Shown piece after piece: positions 1 to 9,096 of a stretch of 64,000 nucleotides of DNA; the stretch's first letter is position 1; each line of letters starts with the position of its first letter. The DNA comes from Colwellia sp. D2M02 (GTDB lineage Bacteria > Pseudomonadota > Gammaproteobacteria > Enterobacterales > Alteromonadaceae). Both the position numbers and the translations under genes were made by a program. The stretch covers positions 261,100 through 325,099 of the forward strand of contig NZ_JAHKPW010000070.1 in NCBI RefSeq assembly GCF_018860755.1, given 5' to 3'. Below the pieces are notes generated by a model. The model made no database searches, was not told the DNA's origin, and worked only from the letters and a program-made list of their open reading frames with translations.

Positions 1-31
1 CCGAGTTCAGGTTAGTTAAACGGATAACCAT

Positions 32-60
32 AAAAAAAGCAGCTTGATAGCTGCTTTTTT
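32..60. terminator. Bidirectional rho-independent terminator
   Basis: A run of A residues, the 7-bp stem AGCAGCT/AGCTGCT with a four-base loop (TGAT), then a run of T residues. It is symmetrical, so it can end transcription on both strands. It lies just past the 3' end of the minus-strand yeeN gene and ends whatever plus-strand gene lies left of the window. Confidence 0.85.
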
Positions 61-110
61 ATTGGAAGTTTGTGACCCGTCCTGAATAAGTACTTACTGA
101 ATAAGAAAGC

Positions 111-842
111 TTAAGCTTCCTCTTTTACTTCAGCGTTGTGATAAACGTTTTGTACATCATCGCAATCATCAAGCATGGCAATAAACTTCTCAAAGTTGGC
201 TAAGTCTTCTTCACCTTCAATATCAACATAGGTTTGTGGCACCCAGGTAATTTCTTCAACTTCTAATTCGTACTCAGGCATTGAGTTAGCAAACTCGGTT
301 TTGATTTTGAAAAACTCAGTATGTGGAGCGTAAACGGTAATAATGCCATCTTCTAGTTCAACATCGGTAACATCAATATCTGCCATCATTAAAGTTTCTA
401 AAACGGCTTCGTCATCTTCACCTTTAAAAGCAAAAATAGCTTGGTGATCAAACATATGCGATACAGTACCAGAAGAGCCAATTTTTGAGTTAGTTTTAGT
501 AAAACATTGACGAACATCTTTAATGGTACGGTTACCGTTATCGGTTAAACAGTCAATAATAACCATACAGTTGCCAGGGCCAAAGCCTTCATAACGGGCT
601 TCTGCGTAGTCTTCACCGCCAGCACCAGATGCCTTTTTTATCGCATTATCAATTACATGAGTAGGTACTTGATCTTTTTTAGCGCGATCAATTAAACCCC
701 TCAATGCTAAATTCCCATCAGGGTCTAAGCCATTGTTTTTGGCGCATACATAGATGGCTTTACCATATTTAGAATAAACTTTAGTTTTGGCTCCGGCTGT
801 TTTAGCCATTGATAATTTTCGGTTTTGGTAAGCTCTACCCAT
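111..842 (-). CDS. yeeN: YebC/PmpR family protein, YeeN type
   Basis: The 243-residue product belongs to the YebC/TACO1 family, whose members act as translation factors or DNA-binding regulators. The N-terminus MGRAYQNRK followed by a [15 protein letters not shown] stretch, the central RYEGFGPG and NRTIKDVRQ motifs, [10 protein letters not shown], and the C-terminal DDVQNVYHN are family hallmarks. The MGR start, rather than the MAGHSKWANI of YebC proper, points to the shorter YeeN paralogue group. It is a full-length soluble cytoplasmic protein and stands alone, with a terminator directly after it. Its target here cannot be told from sequence. Confidence 0.93.
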   Translation of the reverse strand: MGRAYQNRKLSMAKTAGAKTKVYSKYGKAIYVCAKNNGLDPDGNLALRGLIDRAKKDQVPTHVIDNAIKKASGAGGEDYAEARYEGFGPGNCMVIIDCLTDNGNRTIKDVRQCFTKTNSKIGSSGTVSHMFDHQAIFAFKGEDDEAVLETLMMADIDVTDVELEDGIITVYAPHTEFFKIKTEFANSMPEYELEVEEITWVPQTYVDIEGEEDLANFEKFIAMLDDCDDVQNVYHNAEVKEEA

Positions 843-986
843 GATTAATCGTTCTCGTATTGGTAATAATAGAATTCGGTAAATTCTACCAGTGACAGGA
901 CGGTAAATAAAGTGCTTGCTATTTATGGGCAGCTTTTATATTTTGGGAAGCAGTAACAACGCTTTAATCAATAGTAAGGAAGCTCT

Positions 987-1211
987 ATGGCACAATACGA
1001 TGAGTATAAGGTTATTTATGTCACTGAAGGGGGCTGCGGTACTTTATTACTAGGCTCAAGCGGCTTACCACTTAAACGTTTGGAGTCGACATTAAATCAA
1101 GAGGCTGCTAATGGTTGGCAATTGGTTTTTCAAGTAATAGAACAAAAACGCTTTTGGCTTTTTTGGTCTCGAGAAGCCGTTATTTTAACACTGGGTAAAT
1201 CTCGTGATTAA
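987..1211 (+). CDS. DUF4177-like small protein
   Basis: A 74-residue protein with the pattern YDEYKVIYV...LESTLNQEAANGWQLVFQVIE...AVILTLGK. This matches the DUF4177 fold, in which a short strand is followed by a helix ending in an E.GWELV-like motif (here NGWQLV). A good ribosome binding site (AAGGA) lies about six bases before the ATG. The stop overlaps the GTG start of yidD by 8 bases, so the two are co-translated. The function of the family is unknown. Confidence 0.7.
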   Translation: MAQYDEYKVIYVTEGGCGTLLLGSSGLPLKRLESTLNQEAANGWQLVFQVIEQKRFWLFWSREAVILTLGKSRD

Positions 1212-1434
1212 AACGGCCTTGCTGAAATCTATTCGTTATTATCAAAAAACTGGTGGCTCAGAGCGCCACTTCGCTTTATCGTGTAACTTTTCTCCAACAT
1301 GCTCAGAATATACTTATCAAGCGATTGAGCGCTTCGGCTTTTTTAAAGGCGTTAGACTTGGCATTGGCAGAATTTGTCGTTGTAACGATAAAGACTGCGT
1401 TGAGGTTATTTCTGATGAGATCCCAACGCAGTAA
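1204..1434 (+). CDS. yidD: Membrane protein insertion efficiency factor YidD
   Basis: A 76-residue protein with the YidD/DUF37 core CNFSPTCSEYTYQAIERFG, then GVRLGIGRICRC. YidD is a small protein held at the inner membrane by an amphipathic helix that aids YidC-dependent insertion. The usual place for yidD is the rnpA-yidC locus; here it sits with a DUF4177 gene instead, so this may be a second, divergent copy. The start is GTG at 1204, overlapping the upstream gene by 8 bases. The C-terminal tail (DKDCVEVISDEIP) is longer and more acidic than the HP.G-type tail of classical YidD. Confidence 0.82.
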   Translation: MIKTALLKSIRYYQKTGGSERHFALSCNFSPTCSEYTYQAIERFGFFKGVRLGIGRICRCNDKDCVEVISDEIPTQ

Positions 1435-1491
1435 ATGTTTTATCAAATACATTCATAAAGTTAAGTAGTAATAATTATAAGGATATAAGTT

Positions 1492-1872
1492 ATGACTAAC
1501 GTATTATTAAAGTTAGAAGAAAACCGCTTAAGAGAGCAAATTTCTCGCCTAAACCTTGAACAAAAACGTCATTATTACAATTTAGAAGTTGAAAACCTTA
1601 AAGACCCTGATACTTATGCGGCACTAAACTGGTTGTTTGTTGCAGGGCTACACCATTTTTATTTAGGGAAGTGGAAGCGGGGCGCAATCAATCTAGGTTT
1701 AATGCTACTCGGTTGTGTTTTTATTCTAACAGGGTCGTTTATAGCTGCGGGAATTGCATTAGTATTACTTACTTTTATTATTGAACTACCGCAACTGTTT
1801 AAGAGTCAAAGTATTATTCACGCTTATAACAATCGTTTAATGGAAGAGCTATTAGAGCAGGTTGATAATTAA
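1492..1872 (+). CDS. TM2-domain membrane protein
   Basis: A 126-residue protein. Residues about 1-35 form a charged helix (KLEENRLREQISRLNLEQKRH) likely to be a coiled coil. A TM2-like pair of membrane helices follows: LNWLFVAGLHHFYLGKWKRG is the typical first-helix-plus-loop signature (G.H.FYLG), and GLMLLGCVF/IALVLLTFIIELP gives the rest. A 30-residue cytoplasmic tail follows. An AAGGA-like site precedes the ATG. The TM2 fold call is firm; its role is not known. Plus-strand neighbours are yidD upstream and a DUF2235 hydrolase downstream. Confidence 0.8.
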   Translation: MTNVLLKLEENRLREQISRLNLEQKRHYYNLEVENLKDPDTYAALNWLFVAGLHHFYLGKWKRGAINLGLMLLGCVFILTGSFIAAGIALVLLTFIIELPQLFKSQSIIHAYNNRLMEELLEQVDN

Positions 1873-1928
1873 CAGATAAAATTAGTTGTTATGGATTAGC
1901 TTTACGTAGCTTTAACTTCAAGGATGAT

Positions 1929-2993
1929 ATGAAAAATTTAATTTTTTGCTTTGATGGTACCAGTAATAGCCCCGAAGATATTGTCGATAATAATCGCGAT
2001 GAAAGCATAACTAATGTTTTGAAGTTGCATTTGTTTTTTGGTGGGCAACTGCCAACTAAGCATACACACTCTGAGCTACTATCTCACCAACAAAGCTTTT
2101 ATTACAGCGGTATTGGTACCCGAGGCAGCTGGTTCAAACGATTACTTAATAGTGCTTTTGCCCCACCCTATGGTGAAATGGAAGATATTCTGGCGCAAGC
2201 AAAGTCTGATTTAATTAAGCATTACCAAGACGGCGATAATATTTATATCTTTGGTTTTAGTCGCGGTGCTGCAATAGCACGTATATTTACTTCTCAGCTT
2301 TCTTTGCCTGTTAAGTTTGTTGGCGTTTTTGATACTGTTGCAGCAACGCGAGGTTCGTTAGATTTAAACCCTAAAACTTTTCCTGCCAGTGGTATTGTTT
2401 TTGAAAATGATGTGTTGGGGCAGCATGTTGAAAAAGCGGTACATTTAGTAGCTATTGATGAGCAGCGCTTAGTTTTTCAACCAACATTATTTAATAAAGA
2501 CTCACGCATTAAAGAGGTATGGTTTTCAGGCGTTCATAGTGATATTGGTGGCGGCTATCAGCAAGATGGTCTGTCAGATATATGCTTGAAGTTCATGCTT
2601 GAGGAGATAAAAGACCAACTTATTATTTTACCTATAACCGCATTTAATGATCACACCCTTATTTTTAATAATGAACGCTTTTTAATTACGTCTGAGAAAT
2701 TAGAAATAAAACCCGATGCGTTAGATATACTTCATTATCAAACGTTGCAAAGCAAGAAAAGCTTCTTAAGGGCACCTCGTCTTATTCGGGTGAATGTTAA
2801 TGAAGCTGCATCACCCTTCTTACCGCTTGTACATTACAGCGTTATTGAACGTATTCGCACCGATCAATTTTATCGTCCAGAAGCATTACTAAATAAGCAT
2901 TATAATGTACTCAATAATAAAGGAAATTTAAGTGAGATAGGTTTTTCTTTTATGGATGACAGCTCAGTAGATAAGGGGCTTAAGCAAGGGTAA
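1929..2993 (+). CDS. DUF2235 alpha/beta hydrolase (Tle1-like phospholipase fold)
   Basis: A 354-residue protein with the DUF2235 signature: CFDGTSNSP near the N-terminus, YYSGIGTRG, the nucleophile elbow GFSRGAA (GxSxG), VGVFDTVA after it, and GVHSDIGGGY carrying the likely catalytic His. DUF2235 proteins include T6SS phospholipase effectors (Tle1), but many are free-standing enzymes of unknown substrate. There is no signal peptide, no PAAR or VgrG gene and no obvious immunity lipoprotein beside it. The T6SS cluster lies 40 kb away, so an effector role is open. Spacing of 56 bases to the TM2 gene allows co-transcription. Confidence 0.88.
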   Translation: MKNLIFCFDGTSNSPEDIVDNNRDESITNVLKLHLFFGGQLPTKHTHSELLSHQQSFYYSGIGTRGSWFKRLLNSAFAPPYGEMEDILAQAKSDLIKHYQDGDNIYIFGFSRGAAIARIFTSQLSLPVKFVGVFDTVAATRGSLDLNPKTFPASGIVFENDVLGQHVEKAVHLVAIDEQRLVFQPTLFNKDSRIKEVWFSGVHSDIGGGYQQDGLSDICLKFMLEEIKDQLIILPITAFNDHTLIFNNERFLITSEKLEIKPDALDILHYQTLQSKKSFLRAPRLIRVNVNEAASPFLPLVHYSVIERIRTDQFYRPEALLNKHYNVLNNKGNLSEIGFSFMDDSSVDKGLKQG

Positions 2994-3090
2994 ATATACC
3001 CTTTCCTACACTGAATGTGATAAATACTTAATTACTTGATAAACAAGTTGTATGATGTCTTTTATGTTATTTCTGTTAAGGCCTTAACTT

Positions 3091-3924
3091 ATGCAACAAC
3101 AATTATCAGAACTCGAAATTATAGAACACATTAATAACCGTCAATGCTTTACCGCGACTATCATCGGCGGTGCTTTTACATTAAAAATAGCTGAATACTT
3201 ACCAGCAATGTCAGCTGCGATTCATGATGGCGGTAACCTTAGAGCGTCATTAAGTGAAAATTGTTTACTTGACCAAACATCACGCTATTACGAAGAAGAC
3301 CCCTATACTGGCAGCTTTATTCAAGAGCAAGCCATCACACTAATTGCCCATGATTCACGTTATGAATATGACTTAAACCGTAATACACAAGAGTGTGTCT
3401 ATGAAACGGCTTGGGGAAAAGATATTTGGCAAACACCATTAACAAGTGAAGAGACTAATGAAAGCAAAGCAAAACATGCGCAATTTTATCGTATTGTGGC
3501 AGCGATTGTTGAAGCACTTGTTGAAGACTTTGGTCAATGTATTGTTTATGACAACCACTCGTATAACTATAAAAGACATGAACGCCAAGATTTACCGGTG
3601 TTTAATTTAGGTACAAGCTCAGTCAAAAGCGATAAGTGGCGACCTGTCATTGAACGCTGGTTACATGATTTACAAAGTATGCAAGTCGACGGTATTGACG
3701 TTACAGCCGCTGAAAATGACATTTTCTATGGTAAAGGCTATTTAGCGGGCTTTTGTCATGGTAAGTATGACAATGTGTTAGTACTGGCAACAGAAACTAA
3801 AAAAGTTTTTATGGATGAATTAACTGGCGCTCCTGATAGTGTGGTACTACCGTCATTGCAAACGCAATACAATAATACAGTCGCTAAACATACGCAGTGG
3901 TATATTAGCGAATTTAAAAACTAG
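3091..3924 (+). CDS. N-formylglutamate amidohydrolase family protein
   Basis: A 277-residue cytoplasmic protein. The pattern HDGG near residue 47, YEYDLNRN, YRIVAAIVEALVEDFG followed by VYDNHSYN, then NDIFYGKGYLAG and LATETKKVFMDE fits the FGase (PF05013-type) zinc amidohydrolase fold. The usual catalytic sites (H.GG, D.NR, a metal-binding H/E set) can be followed. Members cleave N-formyl- or N-acyl-glutamate; the true substrate is not set by sequence. The next gene on the strand is gamma-glutamyltransferase, so both neighbours act on glutamyl compounds, though 67 bases separate them and each could have its own promoter. Confidence 0.68.
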   Translation: MQQQLSELEIIEHINNRQCFTATIIGGAFTLKIAEYLPAMSAAIHDGGNLRASLSENCLLDQTSRYYEEDPYTGSFIQEQAITLIAHDSRYEYDLNRNTQECVYETAWGKDIWQTPLTSEETNESKAKHAQFYRIVAAIVEALVEDFGQCIVYDNHSYNYKRHERQDLPVFNLGTSSVKSDKWRPVIERWLHDLQSMQVDGIDVTAAENDIFYGKGYLAGFCHGKYDNVLVLATETKKVFMDELTGAPDSVVLPSLQTQYNNTVAKHTQWYISEFKN

Positions 3925-3991
3925 TTTATTCACAATATAGTCAAGACATTAAACGACAAAAATAATAACCATCAACCAGTAGAGTAAATTC

Positions 3992-5785
3992 ATGTTCTCT
4001 TTTGCGTCACCTAAAATGCCCTATTTATTAGCTAGCAGCATTATAGCCAGCCTAGCCCTTATACCTGAGCAAGTGAATGCCCAAAACCCTTCTGTAATTC
4101 CAACCGTAACTACTACACAAATAAATGAGCAAAAAAGTATTGTTAATTATTACGATATTCATCACCCCGTGATTGGCCGTAAAGGTATGGTGGTGAGTCA
4201 AAGCGATTTAGCAAGTAAGGTTGGTGCCGATATATTGCAGCAAGGAGGCAATGCAATAGACGCTGCCGTCGCAGTTGGCTTTGCATTAGCCGTAGTGCTA
4301 CCTCGAGCAGGTAACTTAGCTGGTGGTGGTTTTATGTTGGTGCACTTAGCCAAAGACGACAAAACTATTGCAATTAATTATCGAGAAGAAGCACCAGAAG
4401 CTGCTCATAGAAACCTATTTTTAAATGAATTAGGTGAAGTTGACACCGATAAAACCTTACAAAGCTTATCTGCATCAGGTATTCCAGGAACGGTTGCGGG
4501 CTTGGCTCATGCATTAGATAAATATGGCACTATGTCTTTAGCACAAGTTATTGCTCCTGCCATTGAACTAGCTACTTCTGGCTTTGCTGTCACTGATGAC
4601 ATGCTTTATATTATTGAGAAAGAGCTTGATAATTTAAGACGTAATGCAGAAAGCTGTCGCGTATTTTTCAAAAAAGACTGCCAATTATATCAAGTTGGCG
4701 AGCTATTCAAGCAGCCTGATTTAGCCAATACGTTAAGTTACATTGCTAAGCATGGCGCTAAGGGCTTTTATCAAGGAGATATTGCAACCAAAATAGTGGC
4801 TGAGATGCAAACCGGTAATGGCTTAATTACTCTGAAAGATTTAGCTAATTACCGTGTTGAGGAAATGCAGCCGCTTACAGGGACTTTTAATGGTTATGAT
4901 ATTGTCACTATGCCACCACCAAGCTCTGGTGGTGTGCACTTATTACAAATGCTAAATATGCTAGAGCAGCTGCCCATACAGGCGTTAAGCCAGGGGAGTG
5001 CTTCTATGATGCACTTACAAGCAGAAGTATTTAAACGCGCTTATGCCGATAGAAGTATGCACTTAGGTGATCCAGACTTTGTTCGAGTACCAACACAAGG
5101 CCTAATTAGTAAAAGCTATGCTAAAAAGCTTGCACAAGGTATATCGCTTGAGCGCGTAACCCCGTCAGCTGAAATATCATCGGGACAGCCAAGTTTACAT
5201 GAAAGCCCTGATACCACTCATTTTTCAGTGATGGACAAAGCGGGTAATGTTGTTAGCAATACATACACTCTTAATCATTATTTTGGCAGTGGTATAACGA
5301 TTCCAGGAACCGGCTTTGTCATGAACAATACCATGGATGACTTTTCCGCTAAGCCAGGTACTGCTAATAGTTACGGTTTAGTTGGCGGCGAAGCAAATGC
5401 TGTAGCAGCACGTAAGCAACCTTTAAGCTCTATGACGCCGACTATTGTCTTTAAAAATAATGAGCCTTATATTGCCACCGGTACGCCAGGGGGAAGTAAA
5501 ATTATTACCGCAGTTTTCCAGCAGCTAGTGAATGTTTTACTGTTTGATATGAATATTAGTGAAGCGACTAATGCCCCACGTATTCACCATCAGTGGTTAC
5601 CCGAGCGTTTACTGGTTGAACAAGATATTGCTGCAGACTCGATAACGTTACTTAAAATATTAGGGTATAACGTGGTTGAGTCTAAATCCTTAGGAAGTTT
5701 ACAAGCCATTATGCTAAGAGATGGCGTTTATTTTGGGGCCGCTGATCCGCGTAGACCAAATGCTAAAGCGGTTGCGGTTAATTAG
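3992..5785 (+). CDS. ggt: Gamma-glutamyltransferase (gamma-glutamyl transpeptidase)
   Basis: A 597-residue precursor. Residues 1-30 form a Sec signal peptide (cut expected after VNA). The Ntn-hydrolase proenzyme cleaves itself before the Thr of TTHFSV at about residue 408, giving a large and a small subunit; that Thr becomes the nucleophile. Other family marks are GMVVSQ, GGNAIDAAVA, NLAGGGFM, PPPSSGGVH, NNTMDDF and GTPGGSKI. The enzyme sits in the periplasm and hydrolyses or transfers the gamma-glutamyl group of glutathione and related peptides. Length and all key motifs are normal. It is followed by two hairpins that separate it from a convergent transporter gene. Confidence 0.96.
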   Translation: MFSFASPKMPYLLASSIIASLALIPEQVNAQNPSVIPTVTTTQINEQKSIVNYYDIHHPVIGRKGMVVSQSDLASKVGADILQQGGNAIDAAVAVGFALAVVLPRAGNLAGGGFMLVHLAKDDKTIAINYREEAPEAAHRNLFLNELGEVDTDKTLQSLSASGIPGTVAGLAHALDKYGTMSLAQVIAPAIELATSGFAVTDDMLYIIEKELDNLRRNAESCRVFFKKDCQLYQVGELFKQPDLANTLSYIAKHGAKGFYQGDIATKIVAEMQTGNGLITLKDLANYRVEEMQPLTGTFNGYDIVTMPPPSSGGVHLLQMLNMLEQLPIQALSQGSASMMHLQAEVFKRAYADRSMHLGDPDFVRVPTQGLISKSYAKKLAQGISLERVTPSAEISSGQPSLHESPDTTHFSVMDKAGNVVSNTYTLNHYFGSGITIPGTGFVMNNTMDDFSAKPGTANSYGLVGGEANAVAARKQPLSSMTPTIVFKNNEPYIATGTPGGSKIITAVFQQLVNVLLFDMNISEATNAPRIHHQWLPERLLVEQDIAADSITLLKILGYNVVESKSLGSLQAIMLRDGVYFGAADPRRPNAKAVAVN

Positions 5786-5810
5786 AAACAAGTAATACAG
5801 CGTTTACATT

Positions 5811-5884
5811 GCTAAGCTAAGCTTATTTTAGCTTAGCCTATTTTACGACACATAATATCTTACTAGTTAAGGCATTATGTGTCG
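5811..5884. terminator. Paired hairpins between convergent genes
   Basis: Two perfect inverted repeats: a 9-bp stem GCTAAGCTA/TAGCTTAGC (5811-5819 with 5829-5837) and an 11-bp stem CGACACATAAT/ATTATGTGTCG (5846-5856 with 5874-5884). They fill the gap between the convergent ggt and symporter genes. The first is followed by CTATTTTA, giving a plus-strand terminator; the second probably serves the minus strand. Confidence 0.6.
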
Positions 5885-5895
5885 TCTATTCAGCC

Positions 5896-8067
5896 TTAAA
5901 ACCAGCCTAGTACATCGTGCATAATAGACCAGCGAGGTTGTATAGCTTGTGGGTTTTCTCCCAGTATCCAGTGGTTATAAACCTCTTGTTCAAAGCCATT
6001 TTCTTTTTTAAGTTTCAGCCATGTGTTAATAAATTGCACATAATCTAGTTGCCCTTTAGGTAGTACAAAGCCAACAGGAGCTCTTAAGCTTACCCCTTTA
6101 GGAATAATAGCAGAGTAATTAGGGTATAGCATTGCCCATGCTGATGCCGCCTCGGTTGAAAACACTAACGCATCGACCTCAGGATATTTACCTCTAAGAA
6201 AGCCACGGACGTTATCTTTGCCTATTTCGGTTAACGTTGCATTAGGAAAGTGCTCTTTTACCATATCTTGATAATACTTGGTACTACCAACACCTAAATG
6301 TAAATTGGGCATCTCTTTCATTGCACTGAGCTCTGAAAACTCATCACGCCTTGAGTCACTTAGTAATAGCCCCGCGGTATGGTAGGTATAAGAGTCTGAA
6401 AAAGCGACATTAAGTGCACGCATTGGCGTTATAACATGGCCGCCAATGCTCATATCAATACTGCCATTACTGAGTAACTCAGCTTCATCTTCACGGTCGG
6501 TTATATTGTACAGCGCAATGGTGATTTCAAGATCAGCTGCTAGTTCATTTAGCATCTCCACATCAAAACCCACCATACGATTTTCATTATTACGAAACAC
6601 ATAAGGTAGGCTCGCATCGTAATAGCCTACACGTAGTATTTTTCGCTCCATAATAACTTCCAAGCGAGGTAGTTTTTGTTCATCTTCGTATAATGGGGTC
6701 AGCTCAGAAGGTCGTTCAATTTTAACCGGTTGCTTCATTGGCACCATAGTTTCAAAAGTTTTTACACCTTCATATTTGTATGGAATTAAAGAGCTTAAGG
6801 TAATACCTGTCGCTACCATAACACCAAAAGTAACCGCTAAATGTACGCCAATTGCTTGCATTAAACGGTGCCAGCGTAGTTTTTTGATCACAGCAGAGGC
6901 AACAAGTAGCGTTACCACAAAGCCATGTAAAGCAGCTAAGCCTGTAGCGAATCTAGCGGTGACAACACTACCGAGTAAATACAGTTGAAATTGGTCTGCG
7001 GGTAAATCAAAAAAATCTAATAAGAATGGGATGGCAACGGCCATACTACCAAAGGCAGTTAAAGCGCCCATCACGACAAAAGAAATATAGTCATTAAAGG
7101 CGAGAGGCGAGCCAACATACCAAGCTGAGAATAGAATAAAACCTAAGCCTAATAAGGTACCTGTACTAGGAAAGCTGTAGGCGGTTGGCACCAATACATC
7201 AACAGTTGAGTCGGTTTCCTCGCATTGCATGTTATGTTCAGCGAGTAAGGCTTTACTGCGCTCAATTATCATCGGCAGAACAACCAAAACAGTACCTGTG
7301 GCGGTTGCGGTTATTACCGCTTCACCAGCGGTTGACATAATTTGACGGTATGAAAACGGTGTCGCCCAATGAATAAGTAAAGGTAAAAATACTAAAGCGA
7401 GCAAGGCAGCTGCGATGATATAGACCCATAAAAATACCTGTAGACGACCTAATTCTTCAACGGCTAACGTACCTGCTGCAGAGGCTGATATGGCAAAAAT
7501 ACCTAATGGGGCTAATTTAGCCACATAGGATGCGACTTTCATTAAGCTATCACCAATGTTGGTGGTTAGTGTTAGAAAGGTTTCCTTATTTTTGACCTGT
7601 ATTAAGGCTACCCCCATAAGCAGTGAAAATAACACTACTGCTGGGACTATAGTTCCAGAAAGTGATGCAAAAATATTACTCGGAATATATAACTCTACAA
7701 AGTTAAACTGGCTCGGCTCAGCAACCATGCTTGAGCTGAAAAAACCTGCTGTTTGCCAGTTAGGGTAGGCAAGTGGTAATAATAGTAATGTTGCCATTAC
7801 TGATAACCACATGATAAGAATAACTTTAACCGCTCTCATACCAATACGGCTAGCCATATTACTGTCTAAACGTCCTAAACCACCAATAATAGAAACTAGC
7901 ACATAAGGTAAAACAGTCATTTGTAGTAAACGAATATACACGTTACCAATAACTTCAAGCTGACCCGCAGGCTCGCCGACAAAAATCCCAGTAAATATAC
8001 CTAAACATAAGGCAATAATAACGCGCTGAAAAGGACTCAGTTTTTTATAAATTTTTACGATTGGCAT
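5896..8067 (-). CDS. Dicarboxylate/amino acid:cation symporter fused to a periplasmic solute-binding domain
   Basis: A 723-residue inner-membrane protein. Residues about 1-430 are a sodium/dicarboxylate symporter (SDF, PF00375-like) with many membrane helices and serine/threonine-rich hairpin regions (for example FPSTGTLLG and ATATGTVLVVLP). After a linker rich in Pro and Glu, residues about 470-715 form a bacterial extracellular solute-binding domain family 3: ILRVGYYDASLPYVF, GFDVEMLNELA, and SIDMSIGGHVITPMR are typical. The binding domain should sit in the periplasm, tethered to the transporter. SDF carriers normally have no binding protein, so the fusion is unusual. The ATG start is preceded by GGAGAG. 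The gene is single, convergent with ggt and divergent from the SGNH hydrolase. Confidence 0.9.
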   Translation of the reverse strand: MPIVKIYKKLSPFQRVIIALCLGIFTGIFVGEPAGQLEVIGNVYIRLLQMTVLPYVLVSIIGGLGRLDSNMASRIGMRAVKVILIMWLSVMATLLLLPLAYPNWQTAGFFSSSMVAEPSQFNFVELYIPSNIFASLSGTIVPAVVLFSLLMGVALIQVKNKETFLTLTTNIGDSLMKVASYVAKLAPLGIFAISASAAGTLAVEELGRLQVFLWVYIIAAALLALVFLPLLIHWATPFSYRQIMSTAGEAVITATATGTVLVVLPMIIERSKALLAEHNMQCEETDSTVDVLVPTAYSFPSTGTLLGLGFILFSAWYVGSPLAFNDYISFVVMGALTAFGSMAVAIPFLLDFFDLPADQFQLYLLGSVVTARFATGLAALHGFVVTLLVASAVIKKLRWHRLMQAIGVHLAVTFGVMVATGITLSSLIPYKYEGVKTFETMVPMKQPVKIERPSELTPLYEDEQKLPRLEVIMERKILRVGYYDASLPYVFRNNENRMVGFDVEMLNELAADLEITIALYNITDREDEAELLSNGSIDMSIGGHVITPMRALNVAFSDSYTYHTAGLLLSDSRRDEFSELSAMKEMPNLHLGVGSTKYYQDMVKEHFPNATLTEIGKDNVRGFLRGKYPEVDALVFSTEAASAWAMLYPNYSAIIPKGVSLRAPVGFVLPKGQLDYVQFINTWLKLKKENGFEQEVYNHWILGENPQAIQPRWSIMHDVLGWF

Positions 8068-8340
8068 TTGCTCTCCGTGATCGTAGTAAAGCTAGCATTT
8101 AAGGTAGGTTACCAATACTGTATTTAGCAGTATTAAGGAATATTAATGCTATTTTAAGCTGTTATTAATAAAAGATAACAGCGCAGGATAAAATATCGCC
8201 ATATGGTACTTAACAATAAAGAAAAAATAAAGTAACCATAGTCGCAATTATGTGTACATTTATGTTGAGTTAATAATGTCGTTACATTGCAGCTCTTTTT
8301 ATCGATAATTAATGTGTCATTGAAAAAATGAGGGAAACGA

Positions 8341-9012
8341 GTGACGATAAATATTTTATGCTTTGGTGACTCTAATACCTGGGGAACTTCACCCAGTGGG
8401 GAGCGTTATAATAAAACTCAACGTTGGAGTGGTAGATTAGCGCAGTTGTTATCTGAAGTAGCAACAGTGATTGAAGCAGGGCAGCCTAACCGTACTTTAG
8501 TTCACAACTTTCCTTTTGCTGGTGATAAGTCAGGTATAAGCTACCTAAGGCCTTATCTTCAAGAGTATAAGCCCGAGTTAGTACTGATTATGTTAGGTAC
8601 CAATGACTTAAAAAATCGCTTTGCGTTAACAGTTGAAGACGTTGCGCTTGCAATGCAAAGTTTAACAGAGCAAGTACTTAAATTTTCGGTTGGTAAGGGA
8701 GCTGAACAAAATACTACAGGTAAAGTGATGATTATTGCACCGCCGCCTTTGTATGAAGTTGGCTCGTATATTAATATTTACCAGAACGGTGCCAAAAAAT
8801 CGCAGCAATTAGCACCACATTACGCGCAGGTTGCTAAAAAACTAGGTTGCTATTTTTTTGATGCGGGTAGTGTTGTACAAGCTTGTGCTGATGAGGGAGT
8901 TCATTGGCAAGTTAATCAGCACCAATTATTAGCACAAGCGCTATCAAGAGAAATCATCAATATTTTTGCCCCACAATCACCACTTGTCGCTAAAAGCCTT
9001 AACCCTAGTTAG
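8341..9012 (+). CDS. SGNH/GDSL hydrolase (lysophospholipase/arylesterase type)
   Basis: A 223-residue enzyme starting at GTG, with GGGAAACGA just before it. Block I is FGDSNTWG (nucleophile Ser11), the oxyanion Gly block is near NFPFAGDKSG, block III is MLGTNDLKNRF, and block V is DEGVHWQVNQHQ, giving the Asp/His pair. These four blocks define the SGNH family. No clear signal peptide is present, so it acts in the cytoplasm unless exported another way. Likely substrates are aryl or acyl esters or acylated sugars. A hairpin with stem AAAGCCTTA/TAAGGCTTT overlaps the stop codon (8993-9028) and may end transcription. Confidence 0.9.
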   Translation: MTINILCFGDSNTWGTSPSGERYNKTQRWSGRLAQLLSEVATVIEAGQPNRTLVHNFPFAGDKSGISYLRPYLQEYKPELVLIMLGTNDLKNRFALTVEDVALAMQSLTEQVLKFSVGKGAEQNTTGKVMIIAPPPLYEVGSYINIYQNGAKKSQQLAPHYAQVAKKLGCYFFDAGSVVQACADEGVHWQVNQHQLLAQALSREIINIFAPQSPLVAKSLNPS

Positions 9013-9096
9013 CAAGGGATAAGGCTTTAGCTTACTCAATTACAGGGTAGCTTAAGAGTTTAAATGACAATTTAGTTTCAATATTAGTTGTAAGAC

